A stretch of 64,000 nt of DNA from Ciona intestinalis (taxonomy: Eukaryota; Chordata; Ascidiacea; Phlebobranchia; Cionidae), in assembly GCF_000224145.3 (NCBI RefSeq), contig NW_004190451.2, positions 1 to 64,000 on the forward strand. The letters run 5' to 3'. Position numbers and translations under genes: made by a program. Shown piece after piece: positions 32,901-43,949 of the stretch. The notes beneath the pieces are model-generated. The model searched no databases. It saw only the letters and a list, made by a program, of their open reading frames with translations, and was not told where the DNA came from. Position 1 is the stretch's first letter. Each line of letters begins with the position of its first letter.

Positions 32901-35471
32901 CAGCTCATGACCCAACAAGGCTGCTATGAAAGGGTCAATAAACTGACTTTTGTGGGTAAAATTTCTTTTTCCTATAAATATAAAAAGATTCGAAATTCTA
33001 GATTCGGAATTCTAGATTCGAAATAAAGTATTCTAGGATATCCTAGAATACCTAATTATTCTGTAATGTGCATCCCTATGTATGGGTAAGGTCTTACTGT
33101 GAGGCATGCTAGACCTCCTTGGATTTAGGTCACAGTTGCCCATTATTCTACACTTAAAGGTTGGTCTAATAATTAGGGTATTGGGTAGAGATATTACTGG
33201 TTATGGGTTAGCAGTTAGGACTTAGGAATTTTTAATTACAAGTGTTTAAATTGCTGTAAAAACATTACGTAGAAAAAGTCTGAAGGTGTATGGGATTCCA
33301 AATTCATTTTATTCAACAAACTAGTTTTAAGCTGTAAAAATCTTATGCAATAATTCATATTGCTAAAGATACCAAATTCCTTAACATTTATATTTGTTGA
33401 GAATATTATGCGAAGGCAATTATATTTTATCTCTTTACATGCAAATATCAATATATAAATTTGTGAATTGTTGCCACATTTTTCACATGTGTGTAGATGT
33501 GTTCAAATGGGTTGTTGACTTAGTCAGGTTTATCATGTCCATAGCATGTGATTCTCCATGTGAATTGAGTAAGCGCGTCAATTATGTCCTAGTGCAGCTT
33601 AAAACATCAATTTATTGATTGTGCATTATCGCTTAGCAAATATTGTGCAGCAAAACAAATATAAGTAACCTGCTTAGCTTTTACCCATACCAAATTATCC
33701 CAACTTTTACACAATTTTCTGTGTTAAGTAGAAAGTAAATACTGTTAACCTACTTATAAAAACAATTGACATACATTCAATGCAGGTTTAATTTTAAAAC
33801 AATCCTGTTTAACAAAATCTTTTCCAGTTCCACATGAGTGCTGCGATGATTGGAGTTGTTTCCTTTGCAGGCAGTGTCTGTTATGGAGGTCTATCACCTC
33901 TATGGGGTTACATAGCAGATAGATGGTAAAAAAGTGTATTGTAATGAATTATCACCAATTTTTTTTTTAATTCTTTTGCTTCCATTGCTATAGTTTATTA
34001 TAAGGAATTGAAAAAAATGATGTTTCATTCCTGACATCAAAATATTTTTTGTAAATTCTTTTTTAATATTAAATCTCATAGTTGCTTTTTGGTCCTCTAA
34101 AAATTAGTCAAATAAAGAGCCATAAAAAAGGTCTTGCTTAAAACTTGCACAGCGTCCACAAAAAGTTCCCATATATATATTTATTTTCAATAAATTGTTC
34201 ACTTTTCAGGAAAAATTCTTATTTGATGGAAGTTGGTGCTGTTGGGTTTGACAATAGGAATGCTTCTTATTGGTCCAGCATCACTTCTTCGCCATTTATT
34301 TGGATGGAGCTCTCAACGTGAATGGTTGGTCTATGTAAGTGTGGTCATCAATGGGGTATTTTTCGGAGCTGCATTGATGCCAACGTTCAATGAGATGCTA
34401 ATGGCGTGCAAGTATGTTACACTAGATAAACAGTTATTTTTGTACAGATTAGGAATTTATTTTTATTATAATATTAGTACACTGGCTTTACTGTTTTGTT
34501 GTGAAGTTTGGAAACTTCTGTAGATCTTAAGTTAGTTGCGTATTTGCATGACAGCAGTACATTTAAAAAAGACATGTGAGCTGGCTCTATGGTATTGGTT
34601 TGGTGTGGTTGTTTTTACTGCGATGCAGTGTCTCAAAGTTGATGTCAAGAGTCAAGAGCATGAGTTGCAGACTTAATCCAAGATCCTCCACGAGATTTAT
34701 CCAAGATTGCCTTGAGACTTAGTTCATGACTTGAGTTGGATGGGATTGACTGGATTGTGTTGTGGAGGGAGTTGGTTGGACTGTGTGTCGCGGATGCAGT
34801 TGGGAACTGTATTGTCGATGGAGTCTGAAATAGAGCAGCATCGGTCGTCTAAAGGACTTAAATGGACTTCCCGGGTGCTGGGGTAATGGGCCAAATCTGG
34901 CCTAAATCCCCAGGTCCTTAAGGACCTTACCCATAAAGAATAGAATAGAATAACAGTCATCCATAAAGTTACATAATTTCAGATGTGTTTTTTAGTTTTT
35001 AAATAAAATGTTTTCTTATTGTTACACTCAGAGAGCTGCGTATACAAGAAAGTGAATTGGCGCAGTATGGGTTGGTATCTGGATTGTGGAACATGGCATT
35101 TTCTATTGGTGACATTATTGGTCCAACAGTAGGTGGTCTACTTGTACAAACATTGACATTTAGTGATGCTGCAGCAGTTTTAGCACTCTGTTCACTAACT
35201 TTGGTAAGAAAATATTTTGAAGGACTTTTTCCTCCCAAAAAAAGATGAAATAAATTATAAATTTCGCTGTATAGGTCCAAAGTTAATATAATGTTAATTA
35301 CGACCTACTATAACTTTATTCATGTTTTTATGTTATATACAGGCTTTTCTAAAGCTCACACAGCGTTTTTATCGATACAAAACCCGCCATAAACGTGAAG
35401 AGATTGACAATGGATCTGAAAGCGAAGATGAAACCAAACCATTATTATCATCCAATCCTGTAATACATTAA
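29918..35471 (+). CDS. SLC18B1: SLC18B1-like vesicular transporter (MFS), one exon missing from assembly
   Basis: Exons 29918-30355, 30527-30661, 30975-31070, 31338-31411, 31965-32178, [missing], 33828-33925, 34210-34411, 35032-35203, 35343-35471. SLC18 signatures: APFFPVVAAQKG in TM1/loop, VRVGAKFCVIAGMFWNAGA (motif A region), GLGSSAAFTAMFAIV, GGMLGPVVGGVLY (motif C), LSPLWGYIADRW, YGLVSGLWNMAFSIGDIIGP. Human SLC18B1 carries polyamines into secretory vesicles; the same role is inferred. A 146-residue hydrophilic N-terminus, longer than the human one, precedes TM1. Between LYT (32178) and FHMSAAM (33828) about 60-70 residues of the family are absent; the 50 N gap at 32701-32750 lies in this interval. 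Exon 34210-34411 carries one surplus base near GGGTTTGAC: its 202 nt do not fit the phase-2 junctions on both sides, and VG then LTIGMLLIGP resumes in the next frame. This is probably a sequence error, otherwise a damaged allele. Confidence 0.8.
30410..30475. repeat. (TA)n tract with flanking palindrome
   Basis: attaatact...(TA)n...agtattaaagtaat forms a self-complementary stretch directly inside intron 1 of the SLC18B1-like gene. Confidence 0.85.
32554..32697 (+). mobile_element. tRNA-derived SINE
   Basis: Head catagtggttagcgcacctg with a tRNA A-box-like core, then gctaccattgtgggcgtatg, cttaacggcaattgctccaa, cactaatag. It is cut off by the gap. Confidence 0.8.
32701..32750. other. Assembly gap (50 N)
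   Basis: Lies in the intron region where a coding exon of the SLC18B1-like gene should be. An isolated n precedes it at 32695. Confidence 0.9.
34520..34965. repeat. SINE-like repeat with TAGAA-rich tail, intronic
   Basis: Ends with ccaggtccttaaggacctta and an aagaatagaatagaataa tail. Related 3' ends occur at about 33060-33150 and, inverted, at about 54440-54530 (tattctattctatgtgggta). Confidence 0.5.
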
Positions 35472-36394
35472 TTAGGTGACCGTCACACAACATTTTCATG
35501 GCCATTCAAATCAGTGCAAATTAAAACTGCCAAGAGAATCCTTAATTCATAAGCACTTACATTATTGTTACAAGGTAGAGCTGCGCTTTGACGCATTTTG
35601 TTTTGATTTGTTTTCTTAAAAACGCTGGACAACGGCAATTCTGTATCATGACATTTCACTGTGGTTTACATTGTAGTGCAATAGCATGACTGCCCTTGAG
35701 TATTTAGCTGATCGTTTTCACTTGATTTTGTGTTTTACGGTACATATTTTCAGTTAATTTTTTTTTAATTTCGTAATGCCGGAAAAGGTATTATTCTAAC
35801 AAAATTTTCTGTTTCCTCAATAACACACTAATCTGTATGTGTTGTGATGATATTTCTTTGAATAAGGCAACATTCTTATTAAAGTGGAGAGAATGAAATT
35901 AGATAACATAAAAAAAAGAATAAGCAAGTGCTAGTAGCAAACTTCTTTTTGAACAAGTAAACAATGCTAAATGCGAACTATATTCTTTGCTTTACAAAAT
36001 AGAACAATACTAACATATTCAACTGTAACAAATAAGCGATTAGGTTGTTTGTTTCATTAATGGTAATTATAGGCACAGCACAACTTTTGACGTAATCAGA
36101 CATAGCGACGCCAACAGTCTGAATGGTAGAAAATTTTAAAATGGGTAAATTAAAGTTTAGTTGATGTGCCGCCGTCGGTATTTCACACTAAATGTACTAG
36201 ACTCCTAGACGTGTCATAAGCACCAGCAGGAAACAGTAGTTCGACTACTGAGTATACTAACATTGCTCATTTAGCACCTTTTAGGCTACTAGGTGCTAAA
36301 TATATAATACGTATACGCGTATGCTTTGTTCTGGAGAGACAACTCGATTCCACATGTAAGCCAAAGCAACACATATAGCATGATACGAGTGTGT
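35472..36394. other. 3' flank of the SLC18B1-like gene; hairpin at 36269-36301
   Basis: No further coding exon seen. ATTTAGCACCT / AGGTGCTAAAT (36269-36279, 36291-36301) is a perfect 11 bp hairpin with an 11-base loop. Confidence 0.5.
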
Positions 36395-36430
36395 GATAAA
36401 GTTGTCCCATCTTTCCCACATCACTATATG
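36395..36430. mobile_element. MITE terminal fragment
   Basis: Only one end of the family is present: agttgtcccatctttcccac then atcactatatg. Confidence 0.55.
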
Positions 36431-36541
36431 ATGTTTATATAAAAATTATGTTTAATATCATAGTATACTGAAGTGATAATATGGTATATAAGAGCGGTCC
36501 TTTCAATACAACCCCATAAAATGATAATAGTTTGATACAGG

Positions 36542-36878
36542 TGTTGGGGTGCAGTGTACGTAGTTTAGCGGTCGCGCCCGCATCTCAAGTAACGACTCCA
36601 TAACGCTAAGTCTACAACTCAGTTTATTATATACGCACAGACGAGCGACATCAGGCTAGGAACATGAGGACAGCAAGAGTATAAAAGAGCTCCCGCTCCC
36701 CTCCTGACACAGAAAATAGGAGGGCTGAAACATGTGCGCAAACACAAACCACGGGAGAGATAATTGACACCAAAGAATGGCAGGCTGTCATACTATTTCC
36801 TTGTATATCTTTATGCATTATGTTAATTTTAATAAACTATAACATATATCTGTGCTCGAAACACACTCAATCGCTACA
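36542..36878. mobile_element. Solo LTR (retrotransposon fossil)
   Basis: A 337-base unit starts TG and ends CA (TGTTGGGGTGCAG...TCGCTACA), with CAGG on each side (36538-36541, 36879-36882) as target duplication. It contains a TATA-like GTATAAAAGAGC and an AATAAA signal in the expected LTR order. It interrupts a dispersed repeat whose uninterrupted copy is at 14.45-14.72 kb. No internal retrotransposon sequence is present. A 4-base duplication fits Ty3/gypsy-type LTR elements, but the family is not proven. The clear duplication suggests a fairly recent insertion. Confidence 0.75.
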
Positions 36879-36959
36879 CAGGCGTCAATCGTTGTGTGAA
36901 TTCTTTATCTCACTAACACGTGTACTCCCAAATTCCTATATACAGTATAATCTATATTG

Positions 36960-37430
36960 TAACCGAATGTATGATTGAAAACGGTGGCCCAACCGTTTGG
37001 GCCCCCATATAACACAGCTGCTTTGTTTTACACACCTCGTGCCAGCTTGTAAGTTGGCACAAATGTAACTTTATGGGTCATTTTAATATTTAAATACAAC
37101 TTCAAGGTATTTAAATTTTCATGATTAACGTTTTCGTACTTTTATGTAAAGGTTAACAAATTATTAAGTGTTTGTAATAATGTTTATTTATTGTTTTGTT
37201 TAATTTATTTGATCAAAAGCTTAGTAAAATAAATGGGTAAAATGTAAACAAAACCATTTAAATAAACAACATTAATGTTCTAATTGAAAGAAAGGTGTGC
37301 GTGAGGACACAACCCGTACAATGGGGAGTTTGCTTTAAATTGCTCTAAAGATTAGAGTATAATGGAAAAACAAAACCCCCAAAAAGAAACTCCATCAAAG
37401 TTTAAAATAAACTTTTCTTAGGGCACACTT
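36960..37430. other. Intergenic, inverted SINE 3' end
   Basis: About 37030-37080 carries cctcgtgccagcttgtaagt, the reverse of the SINE 3' end. The remainder is AT-rich 3' flank of the fibrinogen-domain gene. Confidence 0.4.
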
Positions 37431-37439
37431 ATAAAAAAA

Positions 37440-39600
37440 TTAAAAGAATATTAAATCCGTTTTGACGCATATTCCACCATTGCGGTCACAAGTTTGAAAT
37501 ATTTGGCCGTTATGGTACGCCAGAGAGTCTCCAACATCGCCACTGTGTCCATTTACTTCTAGTCTATAATTAATAGACGAAGAATGAACACGAAACCTCC
37601 TATATTGAGGGAAATAGTGTAAATAGTAAAGTCAACTTTCAAAGATAATACCAAAACATTATTTTTCCTAACTCTTCGATTACGATAACGATAAGAATAA
37701 AAATTAAAACAAGATTGTTATGTGTTTGTATAACTTACGAATATTGAGCGTATTTTGTAACGTGGTTGCAGTCAGTAACATCAACTCTCAGATCGTAGTT
37801 TTCGATGGTGGTCAGTTTATTCAGCGTCACTAAGCCTGTTAAAGTTAATTTATATGTAATGTAAGCTTTAGATGCCGTAAACATAATACGCAACCAAGCC
37901 AATGCTCTCCGTCTCTAGTTCCGAACCCAGCGGAGTAATTTGCCCAATTCCTTTCGAAATTCACCGATCCGTCTTTTCTGCGCTGAATAACCTATTAAGA
38001 AAAGAAATCCATAAATGTCCTACGCAAACTGTTCAGTGAGGCTAAGCATTATTGTATATCCTATACGTTTCGGGGAAGACGTAGTAAACAAAGATTATTA
38101 ACAGAATTATTTAAGCGTATTCTTATAAATTTTAAAAAGCCCTAACGGTATCCATCCTATACCCTACAGCATTAAATTGTGTCATATTCCTCATGGAGCC
38201 GCAGACCTCCTTTCCATAGCATTCCTGTGTGCCTCCTGTACCGTTACCCCACACTAACCAACTATATTTCGCACCGAGCGCTTTTTTACAACTCTAAATA
38301 TGAAGGTTAAGCCTGTTTTTAAATGTTAAAGGAAAACAATATTTTACGAGGATTGGTTTGACTTACTGTCCATCCTCCCCCAGCAGTGTTCATATCACAG
38401 TAAACCTCAACGACAGTTGAGTCTTTCAATATAATTTGATATTTTCCGCTTGTTTTTAAACCAGAATCCAAAATAGCCTTGCAGTTCGGCTTGTTGGTTT
38501 TTGTAACACCTTCTTCGTCCAGTTCTTAAAAAAAAACGGAGATTAAATATGTACCTCATTTCGCGTTAGGGGAAAACGACTGATCTAATGACACGGATGT
38601 TCCGTTTCTAACACTCGTGCCCGCTGATGAGTTAACACGTATGAAACTTTGCGGGTGATTGTTTTTTATTCTGTGTGGCCGACATTTTAGACAACCCATT
38701 AGTCACCACAATGGTAGCAGCGACAAGCCATAAAATTATATAAACTCTGGTTAAACTGATGTTCACAGTATAGCACCAGCGTGTCCGTTACAACCTACAA
38801 ACAATTTAATATAATAAACCATTCAATTCATCAACAATATAGTTTTAATTTTTATTAATTGAAAACAGTTACAGTTTTCGATTGAGTATATATTTTCGTA
38901 TACTATAAATTAGTAAATAAAACTAAACAGTATGTTTGTCTAAATGTGACTGCTATAACTTCACTTACCATCCATGGAAACCCAATCCACGGTGATTGGA
39001 ATTTCGTCCCAACCGGACTTCTGATCTGTACGTTCAAGCTGGACCAGTACACTGTACCGCTGTATATCTATTACTGTAACATTGAAGGTGTGTGGTAGTG
39101 AAGGATTCGTTGGTCGGGCAGTGGCTTTAACATGAACTGGTGTGGAAGTCAGACAGATTTGATACAAAACATTCACATATCTCTTTGGAGATTTCGAAAA
39201 CTCATTTTTCTGAAAGCTTCCCCGGTTCACTTGAACAGATTCTGCAAGACAAAGAATTATAAACTTGTGTCCGTGGTTAAGAAATGACACCCATATACGT
39301 ATATATGTATAGTAGAGCGGGGGGAGACGGGAAACATTTAATACATAATAACCAAGTATCCTAATCGTATAATTCCTGAAAAGTTCTTTTTTACTGCCAA
39401 ATGGGACGAGAAAATATAATGAAAAGGTGTCCTATCTTCCCCCAACCTACTAAAAATATAGCGCCTGTCGTTGCTCTGTCACGCCCGGTAGCAAATTTAT
39501 TACCAGAACGCATTTGTTGTTGTAGTAGTGTATATAGCTTATACTTACCTAACATCGGTACAACTAATATTAAAAGCAGGGCTAAATAAATCCATTTCAT
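37440..39600 (-). CDS. Secreted fibrinogen C-domain (FReD) protein with extra in-phase exon
   Basis: Minus-strand exons 39549-39600, 38969-39241, 38367-38524, 38147-38293, 37895-37991, 37739-37835, 37440-37563; 315 residues, or 266 if exon 38147-38293 is skipped. A signal peptide ([17 protein letters not shown]) is followed by a 90-residue module whose end ([20 protein letters not shown] then VDWVSM) resembles H-type lectin beta strands. The FReD follows: [97 protein letters not shown]. Exon 38147-38293 inserts 49 residues with three Cys exactly between GGGWT and VIQRR, phase 0 on both sides. The domain stops soon after DRNGG: the Ca/ligand-site and final Cys region (NCA..GAWWY) is absent. 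It is likely an extracellular recognition lectin like ficolins or FREPs, inferred from domain only. Confidence 0.8.
38590..38790 (-). mobile_element. tRNA-derived SINE, minus orientation, intronic
   Basis: Reverse-oriented blocks (acaacccattagtcaccaca, atggtagcagcgacaagcc) and a degenerate tRNA head (tatagcaccagc) in an intron of the fibrinogen-domain gene. Confidence 0.6.
39309..39452. mobile_element. MITE (AGTAGGGTGGGG family), internally deleted, intronic
   Basis: Left end tagtagagcggggggagacg, right end ggtgtcctatcttcccccaa. It is shorter than the usual 190 or so. It lies in intron 1 of the fibrinogen-domain gene. Confidence 0.8.
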
Positions 39601-39724
39601 CGTGTAGTGCTTGCTGTATATGCCAACGTTGTAATGTGAACACAACAAACAATTATTGTATACGTTTTATATATTGCTAAATGTTAATAAAAATAATTAA
39701 ATAATAAAGCATCCGAGTATTACA

Positions 39725-39905
39725 ATATAGTACTGTGGGGTAAGATGGGACACCTTTAGCACATAGTATTCAAAATTCCCGACCCTGTTTTAAACAATTA
39801 ACAACGGTCTATGGGTGTCGTAGGGATGCGATTTTATAATTCTTAAAATGGGACAAGAAAATAGAATGAAAAGGTGTCTCATCTTCCCTAACCCTATACT
39901 ATACC
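39725..39905. mobile_element. MITE (AGTAGGGTGGGG family)
   Basis: Left end tagtactgtggggtaagatg, right end ggtgtctcatcttccctaac. It lies about 125 bases upstream of the fibrinogen-domain gene ATG. Confidence 0.8.
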
Positions 39906-40299
39906 ATTTCTTGCCAAACACTGTTTTTAAATTATTCGCTGGCCTGTATATAACAACGAATCTATCCTACTAACCACAGATTACAGTTTCGAAATTATTT
40001 GGTATTTATGTTGTCTACGTATTCTAACTGTATATGTGCCAGTTTTTCGACTATATTGGTTATGCTAGTTAACTTACCCGCTGTGTACTTTCTATTTAAA
40101 GAGACCAAATCCTACTAACATTACTCACGTTAATATGCAACACAACATTGATTCTTTACGTAAGATAAATATTTCCTATGAAGTCTCCGGAAATACGAGA
40201 GTCTTCCGGGTTCATAAGCCATATTCTGCTGTGCGCTATAAAAGCCTAAAATGAATGAATGCCCTTATATTAACCTCGCGTGTCCGGAAAATGACAGTC

Positions 40300-40560
40300 G
40301 TTATAACACAAGTGTTTAGAGTTACCAAGCATGTATGTAACTTGATGGGTGATTATATATTTTGTGAATTTTTATTTTTTTATGTGTGGCTGATAATTTG
40401 GACAACGGGGGGGTTTTTTTTAAAAAAAAAAGGGGTTTTGGGGTCCCTTGCACAAGGACACATACGCTTACAATGGTAGAAACGATAAGCCTCGACTCTT
40501 TATTTCCTCTAGTATAGAGGCAGACGCGCAAGTCAACTGTGCTACACCGCTGGATTGTAA
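40300..40560 (-). mobile_element. tRNA-derived SINE, minus orientation
   Basis: tgtgtggctgataatttgga, ccttgcacaaggacacatac, acaatggtagaaacgataag and a head ctgtgctacaccgc. A run of G/T/A homopolymers in the middle looks unreliable. Confidence 0.6.
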
Positions 40561-40616
40561 AATTAAATTAAAAACACAGTGCTGTCAAACTTTTATTGAG
40601 ATGACTAAAGGAGGCT

Positions 40617-40719
40617 GTACACAGTATCCGGAATTCGACCGTTTTGTCCGGATTTTGCTGCCGCGTGCGGAACTCGGGAATGAGTTTGCATACGACTTCG
40701 CGCGCCGGATACTGTGTAC
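40617..40719. mobile_element. About 103 bp foldback element with perfect 15 bp ends
   Basis: GTACACAGTATCCGG at 40617-40631 returns inverted at 40705-40719. The GC-rich interior (gttttgtccggattttgctg...gagtttgcatacgact) recurs in opposite orientation at about 48024-48115, where only one end is preserved. Confidence 0.75.
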
Positions 40720-40794
40720 TGCCGGGGAAGGAAATCATCATTTAGATCAATCAATGCAGCGCAAAACGGAAATTGTGTAATGGTGTACGTAATG

Positions 40795-42060
40795 TGTAAG
40801 GATGGGGTATAGGATACAACACTTTCTTTCTCATTTTCGTTTCAATTGGAAGTAAACAAAGAATATTTACAGAATTATATAACCGTATCCCCGCAACTGT
40901 AAAGGGGCGTTGTTTATAGTTCCCATTGAATAAATACGATTGCTGGTTGGGCTGCATGACTCGTGTTGAACCGACTTCATATGCAGGCTTCAGCGGGTTA
41001 CTATGTCTACTGTAGTACTAATTGCTTTTATAACCAAAAACTCAACAGTTCACGATATCTTGCTATATTTTATTCTATTATCTTATACACAAGCACACGA
41101 TACAGTACCGGGCGAAAGATTACTTGATGGCCGGGCAAGGGCTCTTAAGAACCCGTCATGAACCTAGACTGATCTCGAGGTCCCAGGGCAGATAATGGCG
41201 TTAGTTGGGTTGTTCTCGTTATTGCTGGGTAGTTCTCGGAAATTATATATCAGACAGAATCACGTGACAGCAGTGAGACGTCATGCGATAAAATGATGGA
41301 AACGATTTGGGCCTGTCGGCGGCTGAACGGGATTCTATTAACTTCGTTCAATGGGGTTTGTTTCCATAAGAATATAGTCTCCCATGAATTAAAGTCGTAT
41401 CCGCAGTGTTGACATTGAATAACGAAGTATTGTGATTGTGTAATGTGACGACACTTTAAGCGTCAGTTGCAACATGTTAATTGTTCAAAACCCAATCAGG
41501 TATTTTATATGTGCTAACAGTATCCTATTTTATCCCACAGTACCACAAGTCTGTATTATACTTCAGAAAGCCAATAACGCAAAAATCAACCCTATACACA
41601 TAAATGGTCAAAATGTTTATAACTTGTACATAGTGCCGATGTCTACCATTTAGTGAGTTTTTTTTTATTATAGGACTATTCAATTATACAAGCGAGGGTC
41701 GGGTATATAAACCAAAGTTAGTATAGATGTAAACCAGCTTCATTATGGTATGTTATAAACCGGCTACATTGTGACATGTTATAAACCGGCTACATTGTTT
41801 AAACACATATGAGTTGCGAGTGCAACAATACCTTTTTTTCAGTTTCCTGTAAGACGTGCTGTTCCGAGGTGTTGTGACTTAGCCTATATGTGTGACTATA
41901 ACTGTTAATCGTAGGTTTTATTTCGTTGCGATTAAACTGTGTTGTTATTGTAAAACGTAAATGAAGGTGCGTGTATTTTATTTGTAATTTTCCGCTAATT
42001 TGGAAACGTCACATGCTCTTACGCAGAACAATAATGTTTAAGCTTTACGCTTTGGTTTAT
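40795..42060. other. Intergenic with MITE scraps and a TIR-transposon end
   Basis: MITE interior fragments lie at about 40850-40895 and 41475-41550. A lone end of the 4.7 kb transposon type (ACCAAAGTTAGTATAGAT) is at about 41708-41725. A short tandem repeat (gttataaaccggctacattgt twice) follows at 41753-41800. No supported exon before the glycosyltransferase start. Confidence 0.45.
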
Positions 42061-42068
42061 ATACTAGA

Positions 42069-43690
42069 ATGCATAAGCCTAAAAAGAAAGATACAATATT
42101 GCTCGCTGTCATTTCTTTAGTTGTTGTCAATATAGTTTACGTGCAGAAATACATCAATGGAAAGTGAGTACAGTTAAGATAAGTTATACATTTTAATGGA
42201 TTTTTAAACTGTCAGCGACTTGGGTTTTTATCTGTATGTTTAAATCGTTGTCATTACTAGCAAAATAGGTACATGAGGTTACATAACACCATTTATAAGG
42301 AATGCACTTATACCAAACGTTTTATTGAAATATCCGATCTAGTTTTACTTTGTACGTTTAGCAATGTTGCAGTGTTTAAAATCTGCGGTGAAATTAACAC
42401 GGTCTTTATACGCATAATCCCAACTTGTGTAGAACTGAAATAACAGAAGAAGTTATATGTTGGTAAACGTTTTTATAGATCGGAAAATAAAACGACACCA
42501 TTCGTTTCTCATCAAACTACCACACCACCAGTTAACGAGCAACAGAACAAACCAGGTTATAACTTCATTGTGCAGCCGAATCTAACAAGAAACTGTGAAA
42601 CAAAATGTCCGGATTATCAAGGTAGAAAAATTATCTTTAAAACTAGGTCTATTTATAATCGGTGATTGTTCTTCATCTTTCTCAATAAAATTGCTTTATT
42701 TTTACCAGATCAAAACCACTGTCGAATTTTCATTTTTGTAAAATCCTTGTATTTGGGAATCCACAAAAGAAACATGATCCGAAGTACGTGGGCATCTGTA
42801 AGATACATTGAAGGTTGTGCTTTCATGACTATATTTGTTATGGGCAACCCTTTAAATGACACGAAGGCGGCAGTAAAGCAAGAAATGTTGGTTCACTCGG
42901 ATATTTTGCAATATGATGGACCTGACGATTACAGGTGTGTCATCAGCACAGCAATTCTGTTTCTTATGCGTTGACCTAACTGTACTCGTGAATGAATACT
43001 TCTGTATAGCATCTTTAGTTTGTTTAGGTTTGCGGCGAGTACAGTCGCGTATTTTGTTGTTTTTACTAAGTCAAACACAATATTTTCCAAACAAAGTACC
43101 AACACTTTACAATATTTTAACTTGGCAGAAATATTACGACTAAAACCCTCGCCGGTATGCACTGGGCAACAGCAAATTTGAAATCCGAAGACATCTACAT
43201 TTCAGCTGATGATGATATTGTGATAGACATCAATAAACTTCAGAGGGCAATTCAACAGTTCAATGAAACCAGAGCGGCTAATTTGTGGCCGGAATTTCCC
43301 ATTATATGTGGACTCCGCTTAATGAAAGGATTTCTGCCACATAGGTTTACCAAAAGCAAATGGTTCATTTCAATCGATAAGTACAAATGGCCTTCCTACC
43401 CAAACTTTTGCTTGGGCGGGATGTACGCTACCAGTATTAGTGTGGTCTCGCAGCTGCTGGAAATAGCTCAATCCACCAGACCTCTGCACTTAGACGATGT
43501 GTGGATAACTGGCATACTTCGTTTAAAACTCGGGTTGCCCGACACGATGTTAGTTGCTCCTGACCACAGTTTATCCGTGCATTTGGAAGGGTTTTCTGGA
43601 ATGAATGCAGAGCAATCATTAACAAAAGTTCGTCAATATTGGACACCAATTTTCAACTCACTTACGAACGAAACTTGCTTTTGCAAATAA
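42069..43690 (+). CDS. GT31 (beta-1,3-galactosyltransferase family) glycosyltransferase, intact copy
   Basis: Exons 42069-42163, 42479-42621, 42709-42934 and 43129-43690 join in phase to 341 residues, normal for the family. A type II signal anchor (ILLAVISLVVVNIVYV) is followed by a Thr/Pro-rich stem and the catalytic domain: IHKRNMIRSTWAS (the R-x-x-I-R-x-T-W motif), FVMGNP, E-x-x-x-H-x-D-I-L-Q-Y-D, KTLAGMHWAT, the metal-binding DxD (ISADDDIVID), WFISIDKYKWPSYPNFCLGG (the Y-P-x-Y-x-x-G motif) and the DDVWITGILRL segment (E/D-D-V-x-x-G). It is expected to add beta-1,3-linked sugar to glycans in the Golgi; donor and acceptor are unknown. A second copy lies tail to tail 1.2 kb away. Confidence 0.9.
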
Positions 43691-43699
43691 AGGTTCAAA

Positions 43700-43904
43700 G
43701 TCGATAACTCAGTGTGGTGTGTGTTGCAGTATGCAATGGCTTGCCTAATGTATGAGCGCATGCAATTTTTCACTAAAAAAAAAATGTTTGAAAAAAACTG
43801 TGAGTAAAGTCAAACTTTGAAACAGTTCGATGCTTCATAATGTACCTGCTTATACTGTTAATATGTATAATCGCGATTTAAATCGGTATTTTGTTTTAAA
43901 AGTA

Positions 43905-43949
<45 letters not shown>

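Noticed and set aside
41740-41800. Short tandem repeat gttataaaccggctacattgt
   Set aside because: Only two full units plus a partial one; too little to define a satellite or functional array.
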